A DNA stretch of 64,000 nucleotides. Origin: an uncultured Fibrobacter sp. (GTDB lineage Bacteria > Fibrobacterota > Fibrobacteria > Fibrobacterales > Fibrobacteraceae). A program made the translations under genes and the position numbers. The notes below the pieces were generated by a model that saw only the letters and a program-made list of their open reading frames with translations, was not told the DNA's origin and did no database searches. The stretch spans positions 1-64,000 of the forward strand of contig NZ_ONDD01000015.1 of the NCBI RefSeq assembly GCF_900316465.1, in the 5' to 3' direction. Shown piece by piece: positions 61,204 through 64,000 of the stretch. Positions within the stretch are counted from its first letter, which is position 1, and each line of letters opens with the position of its first letter.

Positions 61204-62454
61204 TCATCTCACATCTCCAAGAACGCGCTTGATTTCTGCAAAGTCGGTGATTCCGTCTTTGACTAGCTTCAGAGCGTTTTCCCGAAGTGTACCGTCTACG
61301 TAATTGCCGTCGGGCGTAAGAATCTCGACTACCGCTTGGCGGCCCGAATAGGGGAGCGCTTGGGCCGGGCGGCAGCGTACCAGGCGCTGGGCCATAATGC
61401 CCAGGAGTGATTCTTGCAGGGCCGTGCGCGAAATGCCCAAATCTTCAAGGCGGGTGAATCCGGCTTTGGCAGAATTCGTGTGCAGGGTCGATACGACCAA
61501 GTGCCCCGTCTGTGCGGCGCGGAGGGCGATTTGCGCGGTCTCTTTGTCGCGGATTTCGCCGACCATGATGACGTCGGGATCTTGGCGCAAAATGGCCCGG
61601 AGCGCTACGGCAAATGTGAACCCGCATTTTTCGTTCACCTGCACCTGAGCCACCCCTTCCAGCGGATACTCTACTGGGTCTTCAATCGTTGTCACGTTGA
61701 TTTGCCTATGCACGATTTCTTGCAACCCGGCGTGTAGCGTTGTCGTCTTCCCGGACCCAGTCGGCCCAGTTACCAGGAACAATCCCTGCGGGCTATGGAA
61801 TACTTTCCGCAAAAACTCAAGATTCCTTGAACTCAAACGCAGCGATTCCAGCTTTGAGTATGCAATCGGACTACTCGCTGTCGGTAAAATCCGGAGCACC
61901 GCTTTTTCGCCCCCTTGTACGGGGAGCGTGCTTACACGAATGCTTGCGTTGAGGCGTAACCCGCTAAAAGTAAATGAACCGTCATGCGGAATTCTTTTGT
62001 CTGTAATATCGATCTCCGAAAGAATCTTGAGTCGGACTAAAACCGATTCGCAAATCCATAAGGGCAAGTTTTTGTAATCGTTCAACAATCCGTCTTGCCG
62101 TAACCGCACACGAAACGTCTGTGCTGCAGGTTCCAAGTGAATGTCGGTGGCTTTTAAGTCTATGGCCTGTTCAATCAGGCTGTCAACAAGATTCACAATC
62201 GGTTCGGATTCCCAAGAAGCGTTTTGCGCATTCTCGGGCTTTAATAAGTCATCGTCAAAATTCTCGGAATCGAGGCTCAACAACTGATGAATCTCTGCCT
62301 TGCTCTTGATGCAGGCTTGCACGGGTGCGCCAAGCTCCGTTCGCACCTTCTGAAGCAAAAAGTCATCGCAGTCGTTCGTCACGGCAACACTCAATTCGCC
62401 GAGTAAGGCAACCTCGTGCTCGCGACACCATTTCGTAGAAAGAATGCGTTCCAT
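61204..62454 (-). CDS. GspE/PilB-family ATPase lacking the zinc-binding module
   Basis: Product of 416 aa, shorter than the usual 500-600. N1E-like residues 1-75 are reduced; the ATPase core has SLIEQAIDLKATDIHLEP, Walker A GPTGSGKTT (230-238), the Asp box TIEDPVEYPLEGVAQVQVNE, Walker B VIMVGEIRDKETAQIALRAAQTGH and the His-box LVVSTLHTNSA. The tetracysteine loop normally following QRLVR is replaced by RCRPAQALPYSGRQAVVEIL. It powers type II secretion or type IV pilus assembly, or a related machine. Partner genes are not in the window. Confidence 0.9.
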   Translation of the reverse strand: MERILSTKWCREHEVALLGELSVAVTNDCDDFLLQKVRTELGAPVQACIKSKAEIHQLLSLDSENFDDDLLKPENAQNASWESEPIVNLVDSLIEQAIDLKATDIHLEPAAQTFRVRLRQDGLLNDYKNLPLWICESVLVRLKILSEIDITDKRIPHDGSFTFSGLRLNASIRVSTLPVQGGEKAVLRILPTASSPIAYSKLESLRLSSRNLEFLRKVFHSPQGLFLVTGPTGSGKTTTLHAGLQEIVHRQINVTTIEDPVEYPLEGVAQVQVNEKCGFTFAVALRAILRQDPDVIMVGEIRDKETAQIALRAAQTGHLVVSTLHTNSAKAGFTRLEDLGISRTALQESLLGIMAQRLVRCRPAQALPYSGRQAVVEILTPDGNYVDGTLRENALKLVKDGITDFAEIKRVLGDVR

Positions 62455-62460
62455 ATCGTG

Positions 62461-62466
62461 AAAATA
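62461..62466 (-). promoter_or_regulatory. Putative -10 of the GspE-like gene, leaderless configuration
   Basis: Minus-strand TATTTT with 6 nt (CACGAT) to ATG 62454. Confidence 0.4.
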
Positions 62467-62526
62467 AAAAACATTCCCGCGTAAGCGTGCAACACATTGT
62501 TTGCAAGATTTTTAGCCGAACGGTAT

Positions 62527-62558
62527 TAAAAAGTCCCGACTCTAGTGAGTCGGGACTT
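62527..62558 (-). terminator. Terminator after the RND permease gene
   Basis: A perfect 12-bp stem AAGTCCCGACTC / GAGTCGGGACTT with a 4-nt loop; the minus-strand side runs into TTTTTAATA. Confidence 0.92.
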
Positions 62559-62582
62559 ACTTCTCTCTCTATTGTCTAAATC

Positions 62583-64000
62583 TTATGCCTTATGGCGCTG
62601 GAAATTCTTCTTGATATTTCCGGCTTTCTTTTTCGCCTTGTGGAAGATGGCGTTCGGGAGCCAGAAGAAGGTCGGCACCAAGTACATGGTGAGGATTGCT
62701 GACACAATCAAGCCACCCACAGAGGCGATACCCATCGGCTGGGTCATGGCAGCCACGTTACCACCGAGAGCGAATGCCAGCGGGAGCTGAGCCACCACAG
62801 ATGCAAACGTTGCAAGCACAATCGGCTGGAACTTGGTTTCGCCTGCGGTCATAATGGCAGATCGTCTGCCCATCGCGCCACTTCGTAGTAGTCTGTTTGC
62901 TTCGTCAAGCAATAGAATAGCGTTGTTCACCACCACACCGATAAGCATCACGATAGCCATGAGGGCAATCATCGAAAGTGCCTTGCCGGTAACGATAAGG
63001 GAAAGAATCACGCCGATAGCACCCATCGGGATTGTCGTCATAATGATGAACGGCTGGGCAAAGCTTTCGAGAAGGGCAATCAGCAAAATGTAGGTGAGGA
63101 TGATAGCCATCAAGATAGCCGTCTTGAATTCGTCCACCATGTCATTCTGCATGTCTGCGTTACCGCCAAAGCCGAACGAAATTCCTTCGGGAACCTGGTC
63201 CTTCATTTCTGCGGCGAGCGCTCCGACCTTGCCCATGATTTCACCAGTCGTGTGTCCTGGCAACAAGTTCATCGAAACGTCAACACGTCTCATCTTGCGC
63301 TTACGGTCAATACGGGTCGGGCCTGCACCGTCTTCGATGAAGAACAACTCGTTGGCGTTTACGTATCCCTTAGGCGTCAAAATCGGGAGGTTTTCGATGT
63401 CTACGTGGCTCTGACGGTCTTTTTCCATCATGCGCACATACACGTCGTATTCTTCACCGTCATCGGTGTACTGGCCCGCTTCATAACCGCTCACTGCAAT
63501 GTAGTTGTAGTTGGCGGCGGTCTTGAGCGTGATGCCGTAATCGGCGAGAGCCTGACGGTTCGGGATAAGTCGAATTTCGGGCTTACCCGCTTCGTAGCTC
63601 ATCTTCACGTCTACGATACCGTTGATGGTTTCCTTGATTTTGTCCATCACGATTTCGGAAGCCTTTACCACGGAGTCGGCGTGCAAACCGCTCACTTCAA
63701 GCACCACGTCGCCGGCAGAGTTGTTCTGCATTTCGGAGGCGGAGGTGGACTTGATGGAAATGAAGGCGTCAGGAATGTTTGCAAGGTAAGGACGCAAGGA
63801 GTCGACGATTTGGTCGGTACTGCGAGTACGGCCTTCCCAGTCCTTCAGGAGCTTTACGCGCATGGTAGCCTGGTTTACGGTCGTAAAACCGTTAGAGCCA
63901 CCCACGTTCATGCTGTAGTGCACAATTTCGGGAACACCCTTGACTCTCTCTTCGATAATACGTGCAACGCTGTCGGTGGTTTCGATATTAGTACCCACAG
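62583..64000 (-). CDS. RND family efflux transporter permease (5' end outside window)
   Basis: The visible 472 C-terminal residues belong to the AcrB/HAE-type RND permease class. Visible features: periplasmic porter segments (ADYGITLKTAANYNYIAVSGYEAGQY), six hydrophobic segments at the end, and the NNAILLLDEANRLL and MTAGETKFQPIVLATFASVVAQLPLAF motifs typical of the C-terminal half. The frame is open to base 64000; an internal GTG at 63998 is not the start. It exports drugs, solvents or lipids; substrate unknown. Ends in a strong terminator. Confidence 0.92.
   Translation of the reverse strand, partial: VGTNIETTDSVARIIEERVKGVPEIVHYSMNVGGSNGFTTVNQATMRVKLLKDWEGRTRSTDQIVDSLRPYLANIPDAFISIKSTSASEMQNNSAGDVVLEVSGLHADSVVKASEIVMDKIKETINGIVDVKMSYEAGKPEIRLIPNRQALADYGITLKTAANYNYIAVSGYEAGQYTDDGEEYDVYVRMMEKDRQSHVDIENLPILTPKGYVNANELFFIEDGAGPTRIDRKRKMRRVDVSMNLLPGHTTGEIMGKVGALAAEMKDQVPEGISFGFGGNADMQNDMVDEFKTAILMAIILTYILLIALLESFAQPFIIMTTIPMGAIGVILSLIVTGKALSMIALMAIVMLIGVVVNNAILLLDEANRLLRSGAMGRRSAIMTAGETKFQPIVLATFASVVAQLPLAFALGGNVAAMTQPMGIASVGGLIVSAILTMYLVPTFFWLPNAIFHKAKKKAGNIKKNFQRHKA

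Overview
The window comes from a Fibrobacter-like bacterium (FCB group, probably a fibre-degrading anaerobe). The evidence is three proteins (four domain copies) of the Fibrobacter succinogenes major paralogous domain (FISUMP), a TIGR02147-family regulator, many short-signal lipoproteins with polyserine linkers, secreted pectin/galactan-degrading enzymes (GH53, PL1-like), FlgD/secretion-type C-terminal domains, and TAnnTTTG-like -10 elements. No integrase, transposase, CRISPR array, tRNA or rRNA gene was seen. RNase P RNA is present.

Layout. 1-7.2 kb: a FISUMP protein cut by the window edge, yicC with a fused metX-metW gene, fabV, pth and guaB. 7.2-19.6 kb: a leftward block (DUF4321, gatA, Ser-rich barrel protein; THUMP-like methyltransferase, ung), then rightward genes for a metallophosphoesterase, a fused ResB/CcsA cytochrome c assembly protein, dGTPase, a HAD nucleotidase and secreted proteins. 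19.6-32.5 kb: lptD, maf, rodZ-like, hisB, rpmE2, lipoproteins, a GH53 galactanase, and a tightly coupled operon of chorismate mutase, tyrA, a divergent EPSP-synthase-like protein, nadK and a CxxCH lipoprotein. 32.5-45.4 kb: ffh, an unusual envelope cluster (solenoid/hydrolase lipoprotein, Met-rich barrel, mini binding-protein lobe, MATE), FliB-like protein, VWA lipoprotein, DUF4421 protein, two GNATs and a GNAT remnant. 45.4-50.4 kb: SDR, two paralogous FISUMP lipoproteins with related 5' leaders, hydrolase, DUF2442 protein and a structured GC-rich tract. 50.4-64 kb: ilvC, dCMP deaminase, TIGR02147 regulator with pectate-lyase-like lipoprotein, esterase, rnpB, recG-mlaD-gspE-like genes, and an RND permease cut by the right edge.

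The most interesting signals: (1) two different dispersed palindromic repeats sit in frame inside two paralogous lipoprotein genes, one within the signal peptide; (2) at least twelve genes carry a TAnnTT hexamer only 6-7 nt before the start codon, which predicts widespread leaderless mRNAs; (3) an EPSP-synthase homologue lacks the substrate-binding motifs yet sits in an aromatic amino acid operon; (4) a new-looking envelope gene cluster at 34.0-37.0 kb; (5) a decayed acetyltransferase fragment at 44.07-44.17 kb that mirrors the 3' end of the neighbouring intact gene. No complete, clearly new defence or mobile system was identified. Names of families are from recognition of motifs, not from database searches.
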